Source: Thalassovita sp. (lineage in GTDB: Bacteria; Pseudomonadota; Alphaproteobacteria; Rhodobacterales; Rhodobacteraceae). From it: 64,000 bases of DNA. Position numbers and translations under genes: made by a program. Below, one piece after another: positions 44,797 to 53,654 of the stretch. Position 1 is the stretch's first letter, and every line of letters begins with the position of its first letter. The stretch lies in NCBI GenBank assembly GCA_029212905.1, contig JARGPB010000003.1:64562-128561 (forward strand), read 5' to 3'. Below the pieces are notes generated by a model. That model ran no database searches, had not been told where the DNA came from, and saw only the letters and a list, made by a program, of their open reading frames with translations.

Positions 44797-45108
44797 TTAG
44801 CCTTTCATCGGCAGATCGCGATCCAGGGCTTCCAGGCTGCCTTTGCGCATGGTGCCGTCTGCGGCTGCGGGCAGCTCGATGTTCATGCAGGTACCTGCGT
44901 CAACCAGGGTCCAGGCGTTGCCCTGATAGTCCACTTTCGAGGTGCCAGCACAGGTGGTGCCGGGGCCTGCTGCGCAGTCGTTCTTGCCCGCCATGGACAC
45001 ACCGAAGCATTTCTCTTTTTCCATCGCGTGGACAGCGGTGGTGGTCTGGGCGGTCAGTGCAGCAGCCAGTGCGCCTGCAACGGCTGCGGTTTTAAGTGCG
45101 TTGGACAT
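44797..45108 (-). CDS. bufA: Bufferin precursor peptide (DUF2282)
   Basis: 103 residues from ATG 45108. Signal peptide MSNALKTAAVAGALAAALTA.. with cleavage after AVHA (residue 28), then four Cys at 34, 45, 53 and 74 in the family layout EKEKCFGV..AGKNDC..TTCAGTSK...DAGTC. DUF2282 peptides are substrates of the linked MNIO enzyme; the central Cys are modified and the product is exported to the periplasm, where it can bind copper. Confidence 0.88.
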   Translation of the reverse strand: MSNALKTAAVAGALAAALTAQTTTAVHAMEKEKCFGVSMAGKNDCAAGPGTTCAGTSKVDYQGNAWTLVDAGTCMNIELPAAADGTMRKGSLEALDRDLPMKG

Positions 45109-45270
45109 GTGTATTTCCCTTTCGATGTAAACTCGGACCGGTCTGTTGCCGGTAAGGGAAATGTAGGAGCGGAGCGGGCTCACAGGCCACTCACAGCGCC
45201 GTGCATCACATCCGCGTCAGGTGGTGTGTGCCGGTCGTGATCATTTGGGTAATAAAACCCCAAAATATTA
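45109..45270 (-). promoter_or_regulatory. Promoter region of bufferin operon
   Basis: About 160 bases between the thrS terminator and bufA, so the operon must have its own promoter here. A small inverted repeat (ACCGG 45137-45141 / CCGGT 45149-45153) sits just upstream of the RBS. No convincing -35/-10 pair or named metal box was found. Confidence 0.35.
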
Positions 45271-45301
45271 CGGCCCGCGATGGGGATTCCGTCGCGGGCC
45301 G
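45271..45301 (-). terminator. Rho-independent terminator of thrS
   Basis: Perfect 10-bp stem CGGCCCGCGA (45271-45280) / TCGCGGGCCG (45292-45301). In the minus direction it is followed by TAATATTTT. It separates thrS from the bufferin operon. Confidence 0.85.
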
Positions 45302-45320
45302 TGTCAGATTTTTGCAATTG

Positions 45321-47267
45321 TTACAGAAGATCGGGCGGCGTGGATTCTTTTGACAGGTCGCTCACGATCGTGTCCAGAGGCTGGACAGAGGTCTGTTTTT
45401 CACCCAGGCGCCGGACCGAAACGGTGCGTTCTTCGACTTCTTTTTTGCCGATGGCCAGAATTGCGGGGACCTTGCCCAGCGAATGCTCGCGGACCTTATA
45501 GTTGATCTTCTCGTTGCGCAGATCGGCCTCGGCGCGGATGCCAGCGGCACGCAGGGCGGCGACGACCTCGTGGCAATAGTCGTCCGCTTCGGACACGATC
45601 GAGGCCACAACAACCTGGCGCGGGGCCAGCCAGAACGGCAGTTTGCCAGCATGGGATTCGATCAGGATGCCGATAAAACGCTCGAACGAGCCCAGTACGG
45701 CACGGTGCAGCATGACGGGGCGGTGTTTTCCGCCATCCTGTCCGATATAGCTGGCGTCCAAGCGGTCGGGCAGGTTGGGGTCCACCTGTAGCGTTCCACA
45801 TTGCCAGTCGCGGCCAATGGCGTCGGTCAGCACGAATTCCAGTTTCGGCCCGTAAAAGGCGCCTTCGCCCTCCTGGATTTCAAAGTCATACCCGGCGGCC
45901 TTGCAAGCATCACCCAAGGCGGCCTCGACCCGGTCCCAGCTTTCGTCCGAACCGATGCGTTTTTCCGGGCGGGTCGACAGTTTGATCGTCCAGTCATGGA
46001 ACCCCAGATCGGCATAGATCGCGGCTAGGAATTCGATGAATTTCTTGGTTTCGAATTCGATCTGGTCGTCGGTGCAGAAGATATGCGCGTCATCCTGCGT
46101 GAAACCGCGCACACGCATGATGCCATGCAGCGCCCCCGAGGGTTCATAGCGGTTACAGCTGCCAAACTCGGCCATGCGCAAGGGCAGATCACGATAGGAT
46201 TTCAGACCTTGGTTGAACACCTGCACGTGGCAGGGGCAGTTCATGGGCTTAAGCGCGTTGATGGTTTTCTCACGGGCATGTTCTTCGTCGACTTCGACGA
46301 TGAACATGTTCTCCTGGTAGTTTTCCCAGTGGCCCGAGGCCTCCCACAATTTGCGGCTGACGACCTGAGGCGTGTTCACCTCGACATAGCCATCCGCGTC
46401 TTGCTTGCGGCGCATATAGTCCTGCAACAGAGTGTAGATGCGCCAGCCGTTCGGATGCCAGAAGATCTGGCCGGGGGCCTCTTCTTGCATGTGGAACAGG
46501 TCCATTTCGCGGCCCAGTTTGCGGTGGTCGCGCTTGGCGGCCTCCTCCATCATGACTTCCCAGGCTTTCAGATCCTTGCGGTTCTTGAAGGCCACGCCGT
46601 AGATACGTTGCAGCATCGGGCGCGAGCTGTCGCCCAGCCAATAGGCGCCGGCCACATGGGTCAGTTTGAACGCGTCGGCCGGAACCTGGCCGGTGTGCTG
46701 CAAATGGGGGCCCCGGCACAGATCCTGCCAATCGCCATGCCAGTACATCCGCAGGTCTTCGCCTTCGGGGATACGGTCGATCAGTTCGATTTTGAAGGGC
46801 TCGCCACTGTCTTCGTAGTGTTTGATGGCGCGGGCGCGGTCCCAGACTTCGGTTTTCACCGGCTCGCGGGCGTTGATGATGTCCTTCATCCGGGCTTCGA
46901 TCTGGCCCAGGTCTTCGGGGGTAAAGGGCTCTTCGCGGTCAAAGTCGTAGAACCAGCCCTGATCGCGGACCGGGCCGATGGTGACTTTGACGTCGGGCCA
47001 GATTTCCTGAACCGCGCGGGCCATGATGTGGGCCAGGTCGTGGCGGATCAGTTCCAGCGCCGCGTCATCATCCTGCATGGTGTTGATCGCGATCTTGGCG
47101 TCTTGGGAAATCGGCCATTGCATGTCCCAATGGGCACCATCAACGGTGGCGCTGATCGCCTTTTTCGATAAGGATTTCGAGATGCTTTCGGCAACGGCGG
47201 CGGGGGTGACGCCTGCATCGTATTCGCGCGAATTTCCATCAGGGAAGGTAAGGGTGACTTGTGCCAT
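45321..47267 (-). CDS. thrS: Threonyl-tRNA synthetase
   Basis: 648 residues from ATG 47267 (GGAGG upstream); a longer open frame upstream is not needed. N-terminal TGS domain (QVTLTFPDGNSREYDAGVTP), editing domain with HDLAHIMARAVQEI, class II core with MNCPCHVQVF (zinc Cys) and LRMAEFGSCNRYEPSGALHG, then the anticodon-binding domain. Followed by a strong terminator. Confidence 0.97.
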   Translation of the reverse strand: MAQVTLTFPDGNSREYDAGVTPAAVAESISKSLSKKAISATVDGAHWDMQWPISQDAKIAINTMQDDDAALELIRHDLAHIMARAVQEIWPDVKVTIGPVRDQGWFYDFDREEPFTPEDLGQIEARMKDIINAREPVKTEVWDRARAIKHYEDSGEPFKIELIDRIPEGEDLRMYWHGDWQDLCRGPHLQHTGQVPADAFKLTHVAGAYWLGDSSRPMLQRIYGVAFKNRKDLKAWEVMMEEAAKRDHRKLGREMDLFHMQEEAPGQIFWHPNGWRIYTLLQDYMRRKQDADGYVEVNTPQVVSRKLWEASGHWENYQENMFIVEVDEEHAREKTINALKPMNCPCHVQVFNQGLKSYRDLPLRMAEFGSCNRYEPSGALHGIMRVRGFTQDDAHIFCTDDQIEFETKKFIEFLAAIYADLGFHDWTIKLSTRPEKRIGSDESWDRVEAALGDACKAAGYDFEIQEGEGAFYGPKLEFVLTDAIGRDWQCGTLQVDPNLPDRLDASYIGQDGGKHRPVMLHRAVLGSFERFIGILIESHAGKLPFWLAPRQVVVASIVSEADDYCHEVVAALRAAGIRAEADLRNEKINYKVREHSLGKVPAILAIGKKEVEERTVSVRRLGEKQTSVQPLDTIVSDLSKESTPPDLL

Positions 47268-47464
47268 GTTCGGCCTCCTCGTCAGTTTGGCGCCCACGGA
47301 ACGCCCGGTTGCGGGTGAAAATGTTGCCCTCTTTTGAATCGCGCACCTGCGCAAGTCAAGCCGGACGCAACGGTCATAAGGAATACTGAGTCCCTTGGGC
47401 CACTCTCCTCTTTCGTCGGGCGTTTGGTTGTTGCACACTCGGCACGATAAGTGAGGGTACTATT

Positions 47465-48220
47465 ATGAGCGGGCACAGCTTTCTGGAAACGCCGCAAGGA
47501 CGGCAAATTGCGTTTCATCAGACGAGCGGGCAGGGACCCGGAGTGGTGTTTTTAGGCGGGTTCAACTCGGATATGGGGGGGACCAAGGCGGCTTTCCTTC
47601 AGGACTGGGCCGAGACGTCCGGTCGCGCTTTTCTCAGGTTCGACTATTCCGGCCATGGTGACTCGTCCGGTCAGTTCGAAGAGGGATCAATCGGTGATTG
47701 GGCGCAGGACGCGGCCGATGCGATTACCCAATTGACCGACGGGCCTCAGGTGTTGGTGGGTTCATCCATGGGCGGCTGGATGTCTCTTTTGATGGCACAG
47801 CGCATTCCCGAAAAGGTTGCAGGCCTGATTACCATCGCCGCCGCGCCTGATTTCACCGAGGACAGCATGTGGGGCAGTTTCGACGCCGCCCAACGCGCCG
47901 AGCTGATGGAGCAAGGCAAGCTGGTGCTGCCATCGGACTATGATGAACCTTATACGATCACCAAACGCTTGATCGAAGAAGGCCGGGACAATCTGGTTCT
48001 GCGTTCCCCCCTGTCGCTGCCGTTCCCTGTGCGGTTCCTGCAAGGCACAGCAGACGAGGAAGTGGACATGTCCGTGGCTTTGCGCCTGCTGAAACATGCA
48101 TCGGGAACAGATATGCGCCTGACATTGGTCGATGGTGCGGATCATCGGTTTTCGGACGAGACCTGCCTGGTGCTGATTACCTCGACGATCGAGAGCGTGT
48201 TGCAACAGCTGGATGCGTGA
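47465..48220 (+). CDS. Alpha/beta hydrolase (ABHD10-like esterase)
   Basis: 251 residues. Nucleophile elbow GSSMGGW (Ser), oxyanion region FLGGFNSDMGGTKA, acid Asp in GTADEEVD, His in DGADHRFSD. Likely a cytosolic serine esterase or palmitoyl-thioesterase-like enzyme. Begins a plus-strand series of four small genes. Confidence 0.85.
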   Translation: MSGHSFLETPQGRQIAFHQTSGQGPGVVFLGGFNSDMGGTKAAFLQDWAETSGRAFLRFDYSGHGDSSGQFEEGSIGDWAQDAADAITQLTDGPQVLVGSSMGGWMSLLMAQRIPEKVAGLITIAAAPDFTEDSMWGSFDAAQRAELMEQGKLVLPSDYDEPYTITKRLIEEGRDNLVLRSPLSLPFPVRFLQGTADEEVDMSVALRLLKHASGTDMRLTLVDGADHRFSDETCLVLITSTIESVLQQLDA

Positions 48221-48285
48221 CCCCCGCGATTGTCATGCTGATGCAAGATTTGCGGGATAATCGTACAGGATTGAAAGAGGTCTCA

Positions 48286-48720
48286 ATGGAACAACGTATC
48301 AGCCTGATTACCCTGGCCGTCGAGGATGTAGAGCGCGCCGCTACCTTCTATGAGGCGATGGGGTGGCGCCGTTCTGAAACCCCTCCGGGGATTGTGGTGT
48401 TTGATCTGTTGGGGCAATCCATTGGCCTGTACCCCAAGGCCGATCTGGCCCGTGACATGGGGGTCGACTCCACACAATTGGGCACAGGGGCGATGACGTT
48501 AGCGTTCAATACCCGCTCTATTGAGGAGGTCACACAGGTTTTTGACGCTGCCAAATCTGCCGGGGCCAGCGTTTTGAAAGAACCTCATGACGTGTTCTGG
48601 GGCGGTCATATCGCTTATGTCGCTGATCTGGACGGCCACGTTTGGGAAATTGCGTACAACCCTTTTGCCCCATTGCGCGCTGACGGTGCGTTTCGCTGGC
48701 AGGGGTACGAGGAGCACTGA
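48286..48720 (+). CDS. VOC family protein
   Basis: 144 residues from ATG 48286 (GAAAGAGG upstream). Single vicinal oxygen chelate unit (ISLITLAVEDVERAATFYEAMGW...DPDGHVWEIAYNP-like LDGHVWEIAYNPF). Similar to glyoxalase/bleomycin-resistance-type proteins; substrate unknown. Ends 1 base before the next start. Confidence 0.82.
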   Translation: MEQRISLITLAVEDVERAATFYEAMGWRRSETPPGIVVFDLLGQSIGLYPKADLARDMGVDSTQLGTGAMTLAFNTRSIEEVTQVFDAAKSAGASVLKEPHDVFWGGHIAYVADLDGHVWEIAYNPFAPLRADGAFRWQGYEEH

Positions 48721-48721
48721 A

Positions 48722-49435
48722 ATGTCCGAACCTTTGGTTCTGCTGCCCGGAATGGGATGCGATGCACGCCTTTTTGGACCGCAATTGGCTGCGCTGTCAC
48801 ATGATCATGTCGTGACGATTGCCCCCATCACACAAGCTGACCGGATCGAGGATATCTGCAACGCAATCCTGCCATTGTTACCCGAGCGGTTTGCGCTGGC
48901 GGGCCTGTCCATGGGCGGCATCGTCGCGATGGAGATCCTGCGCCGCGCACCCGAGCGCGTCACCCGCATTGCGCTGATGGACACCAATGCCCTTGCGGAA
49001 ACCCCTCAGAGTGCTGCGGCTTACGAACCCATGATCATCGGTGCACGCGCCGGACGGCTGGACGAGGTCGTGCGCGACATGATGCGACCCGATTTCCTGG
49101 CCCCCGGACCGAAACGGGTGGACGTGCTGAGCGTTTTCTTTGAGATGGCGCGCGACTTGGGCCCCGAGGTTTTTATCCGTCAGGTTCGCGCGCTGCAGCG
49201 TCGCCGCGACCAGCAGGCGACCTTGCGGAAATGTAAGTGCCCAGCCCTGGTGCTGTGCGGCGAGCACGATGGGCTGACACCACTGAAGCGCCATGCCTTT
49301 ATGGCCGACTTGATCCCCTATGCGCAGTTAAAGGTCATCCAGGATGCGGGGCATTTGCCAACGCTTGAACAGCCTGCTGCTGTGACACAGGCCTTGCGCG
49401 ACTGGATCAAACAGCCCTTGGTGCTGCGGACCTGA
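48722..49435 (+). CDS. Alpha/beta hydrolase
   Basis: 237 residues from ATG 48722; the elbow is LSMGGIVAMEI and the catalytic His is in DAGHLPTLEQP. Part of the tight plus-strand group. Related to lipase/esterase-like proteins; no substrate inferred. Confidence 0.85.
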   Translation: MSEPLVLLPGMGCDARLFGPQLAALSHDHVVTIAPITQADRIEDICNAILPLLPERFALAGLSMGGIVAMEILRRAPERVTRIALMDTNALAETPQSAAAYEPMIIGARAGRLDEVVRDMMRPDFLAPGPKRVDVLSVFFEMARDLGPEVFIRQVRALQRRRDQQATLRKCKCPALVLCGEHDGLTPLKRHAFMADLIPYAQLKVIQDAGHLPTLEQPAAVTQALRDWIKQPLVLRT

Positions 49436-49438
49436 CAG

Positions 49439-49687
49439 ATGAAACCCACCTCGCGAACGAACCGACTGCGCCGCGCAATGTTGCGGGTATTGGTCTGGTC
49501 GCGCGCGAATATCCCACCGGGGTTACGGTTGGTGCTTGGGCTTTTATTGATGCTGGGCGGCGTGTTCGGGTTTCTACCCGTCTTGGGGTTCTGGATGGTT
49601 CCACTGGGGCTGGCCGTTGCTGCGCTGGATGTTGTGCCGTTTTGGCGGGCGCTGCGGGGCAAGGGCCGGGACGATCCCCCCAAATGA
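49439..49687 (+). CDS. Small conserved membrane protein
   Basis: 82 residues, one strongly hydrophobic hairpin (GLRLVLGLLLMLGGVFGFLPVLGFWMVPLGLAVAALDVVPFW) flanked by basic residues. Three bases after the hydrolase stop. Function unknown. Confidence 0.6.
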   Translation: MKPTSRTNRLRRAMLRVLVWSRANIPPGLRLVLGLLLMLGGVFGFLPVLGFWMVPLGLAVAALDVVPFWRALRGKGRDDPPK

Positions 49688-49719
49688 CAAAGGCGCCAGC
49701 CGAAGCCAGCGCCTTTGTC
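49686..49719. terminator. Bidirectional terminator-like hairpin
   Basis: Perfect 11-bp stem GACAAAGGCGC (49686-49696) / GCGCCTTTGTC (49709-49719), loop of 12, between the small membrane gene and the convergent phaZ. Lacks a long T-run. Confidence 0.65.
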
Positions 49720-49734
49720 GTGAAATAGCTACGA

Positions 49735-51024
49735 TCAGGAGGCCGCAGCGGTCTTGACGACCTTGGGTTTAGCACGGCCTGCGGGCTTGGCCGGGGCCGA
49801 GTTCGCATCAATGAAGTCCAGAACCAGCGGGCGGATGTTGTCGCGCCAGCTTTTGCCGGCGAAGATGCCGTAGTGGCCTGCGCCTGGTTCCAGGTGGCTG
49901 GCTTTCTTGCTGTCGGGCAGGCCGGTACACAGGCGCAGTGCGGCGACACATTGGCCCGGAGCCGAGATGTCATCATTCGCGCCTTCGACGGTTTTTACCG
50001 CAACAGTGGTGATCTTGCCGATATCCACATGTTTGCCATTCACCGTGAATTGGTTCTTGGCGATGTCGCAGTTCTTGAAGACGCGCTCGACAGTCGAGAG
50101 GTAGAATTCGGCGGTCATGTCCATCACGGCCAGATATTCGTCATAGAAGCGGTTATGGGCATCGTGATCCGATGCTTCGCCTTTCATGACGCGGCTGATC
50201 TGGCTTTTGAACGCTTCGCTGTGGCGGTCGCTGTTCATCGACATGAACGAGGACAGCTGCAACAGGCCGGGGTAAACCATGCGGCCAACCCCCTTGTACT
50301 TAAAGCCAACGCGCTGGATCATCATTTCTTCTAGCTGGCCCATGGTGACGCGGTTGCCAAAGTCCGTAACGTCCGTGGGGGTGGCATCCGGGTCGATCGG
50401 GCCACCGATCAGCGTCAGCGAACGAGGCTGCGCTGCGGGCTCTTCTTCGGCCAGGTAGGCCGTTGCCGCAAGGGTCAGCGGGGCGGGTTGGCACACTGCG
50501 ATCACATGCGTGTCCGGGCCCAGATGTTTCATGAAATCGACAAGATACAGAGTGTAATCTTCGACGTCGAATTTACCCTCGGAAACAGGGATGTCGCGCG
50601 CGTTATGCCAATCGGTGATGTACACTTCGCAGTCGGGCAGGAGGCTCAGCACGGTCGACCGCAGAAGCGTCGCATAGTGGCCGGACATGGGCGCAACCAG
50701 CATCACCTTGCGGGGCTGGGTTTCGCGGCCAGCAACATTGAAGTGAATCAAACTGCCGAACGCCTTGTCCACAACGGTTTCGATGTTGACCAGGTGGTCT
50801 TTGCCGTCCGAGCAGGTAAAGGTCCGGATGCCCCAGTCGGGTTTAACAACCATGCGCTGGAAAGTGCGTTCCGTGACTTCGCCCCAAGCGGCCAGCCATT
50901 GCAAAGCAGGGTTTGGCACCATGCTAAAAACCGGATAAGATGCCATAGACAGGGCGGAGGCACCCAACCATTGGTTCGTATTACGGAAAGTTTCCATAAG
51001 GTCGTATGTCGCCATATAGCGCAT
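49735..51024 (-). CDS. phaZ: Intracellular poly(3-hydroxyalkanoate) depolymerase
   Basis: 429 residues of the intracellular PhaZ family. Nucleophile Cys in AVCQPAPLTLAA, oxyanion/substrate region LVAPMSGHYATLLRSTV, catalytic His in GAGHYGIFAGKSW. Mobilises stored PHB. Start ATG 51024 (MRYMATYD). Divergent from phaC; the shared upstream region has a CTGC-GTA-GCAG palindrome. Confidence 0.93.
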   Translation of the reverse strand: MRYMATYDLMETFRNTNQWLGASALSMASYPVFSMVPNPALQWLAAWGEVTERTFQRMVVKPDWGIRTFTCSDGKDHLVNIETVVDKAFGSLIHFNVAGRETQPRKVMLVAPMSGHYATLLRSTVLSLLPDCEVYITDWHNARDIPVSEGKFDVEDYTLYLVDFMKHLGPDTHVIAVCQPAPLTLAATAYLAEEEPAAQPRSLTLIGGPIDPDATPTDVTDFGNRVTMGQLEEMMIQRVGFKYKGVGRMVYPGLLQLSSFMSMNSDRHSEAFKSQISRVMKGEASDHDAHNRFYDEYLAVMDMTAEFYLSTVERVFKNCDIAKNQFTVNGKHVDIGKITTVAVKTVEGANDDISAPGQCVAALRLCTGLPDSKKASHLEPGAGHYGIFAGKSWRDNIRPLVLDFIDANSAPAKPAGRAKPKVVKTAAAS

Positions 51025-51111
51025 GTAGAACTCCTTTTTGCCGGTGTTCGCCGGTACTTTCCGTCGCTTTGCCCTGCGAATAGAGCGACAGTTAACCTGT
51101 TCACCGAAGAT

Positions 51112-51124
51112 GCTGCGTAGCAGC
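51112..51124. promoter_or_regulatory. Candidate PhaR operator between phaZ and phaC
   Basis: Perfect palindrome GCTGC-GTA-GCAGC, 24 bases before the phaC ATG. It matches the CTGC-N3-GCAG type of site I recall for PhaR of Paracoccus. One of three such TGC/GCA-rich sites in the PHA cluster. Confidence 0.5.
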
Positions 51125-51147
51125 GATAATAGTGGGGAATCTTTAAT

Positions 51148-52941
51148 ATGACAACAAAAGAGGATGTCGCAGGCGAAAATATGGACCGCCTCAATGCCAA
51201 TCTCGCTAAGGTAGAAGAGTTATCCAAGCGATTGATTGCCGCGATGTCCGGCAGGAAAGGTGCCAATCCCACGCTGAACTCCCCTGACCAAGAGGTGTTC
51301 ATGAAAGCGGCCGGTAACTACTGGCAAGAGATGGCGCAAAACCCTGCTAAGTTGTTTGAATCCCAACTGGAATACTGGGGTAAGACGGTAAAGCACTTCA
51401 TTGACGCACAGCAGGTCCTGGCGCAGGGCAAGCTGGAAGCCCCCGAAGACCCCACCCCCACTGATCGCCGGTTTTCGAACCCTCTGTGGAAGACAAACCC
51501 CTATTTCAACTACATCAAACAGCAGTACATGATGAACGCCGAAGCGCTGCGCAATGCGGTCAATTCCGTTGAGGATCTGGAGCCGGTCGAGCGCAAGCGC
51601 CTTGAATACTTCTCGTCTCAGATCATTGATATGATGGCTCCGACGAATTTTCTGGGCACGAATCCTGATGCTCTGGAAAGGGCGGTTGAAACGGACGGGG
51701 AATCGCTTGTGCGCGGGCTGGAAAACCTGGTGTCGGACATCGAGGCCTCGGGCGGGGAACTGCTGGTTCGATTGGCAGATGGCACCCCCTTCAAGCTGGG
51801 CGAGAACATTGGCGCCACCCCGGGCAGCGTCGTCTATCGCAACCGCATGATCGAACTGATCCAATACGCGCCGACCACCGAACAGGTGCATACCACGCCG
51901 TTGATTATCTTTCCGCCGTGGATCAACAAGTTCTACATTCTGGACCTGAAACAGCAAAACAGCCTGATCAAGTGGATCACCGATCAGGGCTATACCTTGT
52001 TTGTGGCCAGCTGGGTGAACCCGGACGAGACCTATCGCGATGTTGGGCTGGAGGACTATATCGAGGACGGTTTTCTTGCCGCTATCCGCGAGGTCAAGGA
52101 AATCACAGGTCAGCCTCAGGTGAATGCTATCGGGTATTGTATTGCCGGAACCACGCTGTCGTTGACACTGGCATTGATGAAGCACCGCGGCGATACCTCG
52201 GTTAAATCAGCCACCTTCTTTACCACGCTGACGGATTTCTCGGATCAGGGAGAATTCACACCTTTCCTGCAAAACGATTTCATCGACGGGATCGAAAAAG
52301 AGGTGGACGAGATCGGTGTGCTGCGCTCTTTCATCATGGCACGGACGTTTTCATTCCTGCGTTCGAACGACCTTATCTATGGGCCCGCCATCCGCAGCTA
52401 TATGCTGGGCGAGGCCCCGCCGGCCTTTGATTTGCTGTATTGGAACGGGGATGGCACCAACATGCCCGCGAAAATGACGAAACAGTATCTGCGCAAACTG
52501 TGCCAGCAAAACCAGTTTGCAGAGAACGGCATGGAGCTAATGGACGACGTGTTGCAGATCGCGGACGTTGATATCCCAGTCTTCTTTATCGCGTGCGAGA
52601 CGGACCATATTGCCGCGTGGAAGGACAGCTATCGCGGCGCTCAGAAGATGGGGTCGAAGAACAAGACCTTTATCGTGTCCGAGTCTGGCCACATCGCGGG
52701 TATTGTGAACCCGCCCTCGAAAAAGAAATACGGCCACTACACCAACGCCACCATGGATGTGACACCAGCAGAATGGATGGACGGCGCCAAATTCCACGAA
52801 GGCTCTTGGTGGCCGCGTTGGGAGAAGTGGCTGTCCAAGCGGTCTGGCAAGATGATTCCGGCCCGCGAGCCGGGCGATTCGTCCCATCCGGTACTGTGTG
52901 CCGCTCCAGGGACCTATGTTGCCCCCGCGTCAAATACCTGA
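51148..52941 (+). CDS. phaC: Poly(R)-hydroxyalkanoate synthase, class I
   Basis: 597 residues, class I size. Catalytic Cys331 in GYCIAGTTLS (lipase-like box), Asp in ACETDHIAAW and His in SESGHIAGIVNPP. Polymerises 3-hydroxyacyl-CoA at the granule surface. Starts at ATG 51148. Followed by phaP 129 bases later; divergent from phaZ. Confidence 0.97.
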   Translation: MTTKEDVAGENMDRLNANLAKVEELSKRLIAAMSGRKGANPTLNSPDQEVFMKAAGNYWQEMAQNPAKLFESQLEYWGKTVKHFIDAQQVLAQGKLEAPEDPTPTDRRFSNPLWKTNPYFNYIKQQYMMNAEALRNAVNSVEDLEPVERKRLEYFSSQIIDMMAPTNFLGTNPDALERAVETDGESLVRGLENLVSDIEASGGELLVRLADGTPFKLGENIGATPGSVVYRNRMIELIQYAPTTEQVHTTPLIIFPPWINKFYILDLKQQNSLIKWITDQGYTLFVASWVNPDETYRDVGLEDYIEDGFLAAIREVKEITGQPQVNAIGYCIAGTTLSLTLALMKHRGDTSVKSATFFTTLTDFSDQGEFTPFLQNDFIDGIEKEVDEIGVLRSFIMARTFSFLRSNDLIYGPAIRSYMLGEAPPAFDLLYWNGDGTNMPAKMTKQYLRKLCQQNQFAENGMELMDDVLQIADVDIPVFFIACETDHIAAWKDSYRGAQKMGSKNKTFIVSESGHIAGIVNPPSKKKYGHYTNATMDVTPAEWMDGAKFHEGSWWPRWEKWLSKRSGKMIPAREPGDSSHPVLCAAPGTYVAPASNT

Positions 52942-52962
52942 TTTCCCTCAATAACTGAAAAT

Positions 52963-53007
52963 ATGCCGCAGTGCAGCAAAAATGCTTGATTTGCTGCACT
53001 GCGGCAT
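52963..53007. promoter_or_regulatory. 18-bp palindrome between phaC and phaP
   Basis: Perfect 18-bp arms (ATGCCGCAGTGCAGCAAA at 52963-52980 and its complement at 52990-53007), loop of 9. Each arm contains GCNGC-N3-GCNGC-like TGC-rich sequence. It may serve as a phaC terminator, a candidate PhaR operator for phaP, or both. Confidence 0.6.
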
Positions 53008-53070
53008 TCATATTGTTTGTAGATGCAAAAGCCGGGGTGGGCCCGGACAGCAGACCTAAGGAATTTAAAC

Positions 53071-53520
53071 ATGGCTACCAAAACAGCACCCGATTTCACC
53101 GCGATCATGAAAGACATGATGGGTTCGTTCCCCGTAGACACCAAAGCTTTCGAAGACAGCTTCAAAAGCCAAGCCGCTCTGAACGAAAAACTGGCTTCGG
53201 TTGCTCTGACCGCCGCTGAAAAATCGTCCGACCTGTCGGCAAAATGGACCAAAGACACCCTGACCAAACTGGCAGACATGTCCAAAGTCAAAGCCGAGCC
53301 CGCAGATTACGCCAAAGCCCTGACCGATTTCGCATCGGCATCGGCCGAAGCAGCCGCCGAAAACATGTCCGCTTTCGCTGAAATCGCAAAAAAGGTTCAG
53401 ATGGAAACTGTCGAGCTGCTGATGGCCGCTGGCAAAGACATCACCGAAGAAGCTTCGGCTGCTGTTCAGAAAGCAACCAAAGACGCAACTGAAGCAGCCA
53501 AAAAAGTGGCCGCGAAGTAA
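53071..53520 (+). CDS. phaP: Phasin
   Basis: 149 residues from ATG 53071 (AAGGAATTT upstream). Helical phasin fold with many Ala, Lys and Glu (ALNEKLASVALTAAEKSSDLSAKWTKDTL). Coats PHB granules. Located between phaC and phaR, the usual order; ends with AAKKVAAK. Confidence 0.9.
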   Translation: MATKTAPDFTAIMKDMMGSFPVDTKAFEDSFKSQAALNEKLASVALTAAEKSSDLSAKWTKDTLTKLADMSKVKAEPADYAKALTDFASASAEAAAENMSAFAEIAKKVQMETVELLMAAGKDITEEASAAVQKATKDATEAAKKVAAK

Positions 53521-53574
53521 GTAAAAGAGATCGCCGCATCGACCTCCTCCCAAAATAGATGCGTAGCGTGGGGC

Positions 53575-53602
53575 GGGCAGAAATGCCTGCCCTTTCTTTT
53601 TG
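53575..53602 (+). terminator. Terminator of phaP
   Basis: Stem GGGCAG (53575-53580) / CTGCCC (53587-53592), loop of 6, followed by TTTCTTTTTG. Fits the end of an abundant phasin mRNA. Confidence 0.75.
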
Positions 53603-53625
53603 TTTGCACCTGTCGTAGGCTACGC

Positions 53626-53637
53626 TGCAGCGCTGCA
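53626..53637. promoter_or_regulatory. Candidate PhaR operator before phaR
   Basis: Perfect 12-bp palindrome TGCAGC-GCTGCA, 17 bases before the phaR GTG. Its position would allow autorepression, as reported for PhaR in related bacteria. Confidence 0.45.
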
Positions 53638-53654
53638 TTTTGGGAGGACTGCCC

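Noticed and set aside
45122..45150. GGCAAC-N17-CATCGA as an ECF-type promoter of bufA
   Set aside because: The transcription start would fall about 7 bases from the ATG and the -10 would overlap the ribosome-binding site.
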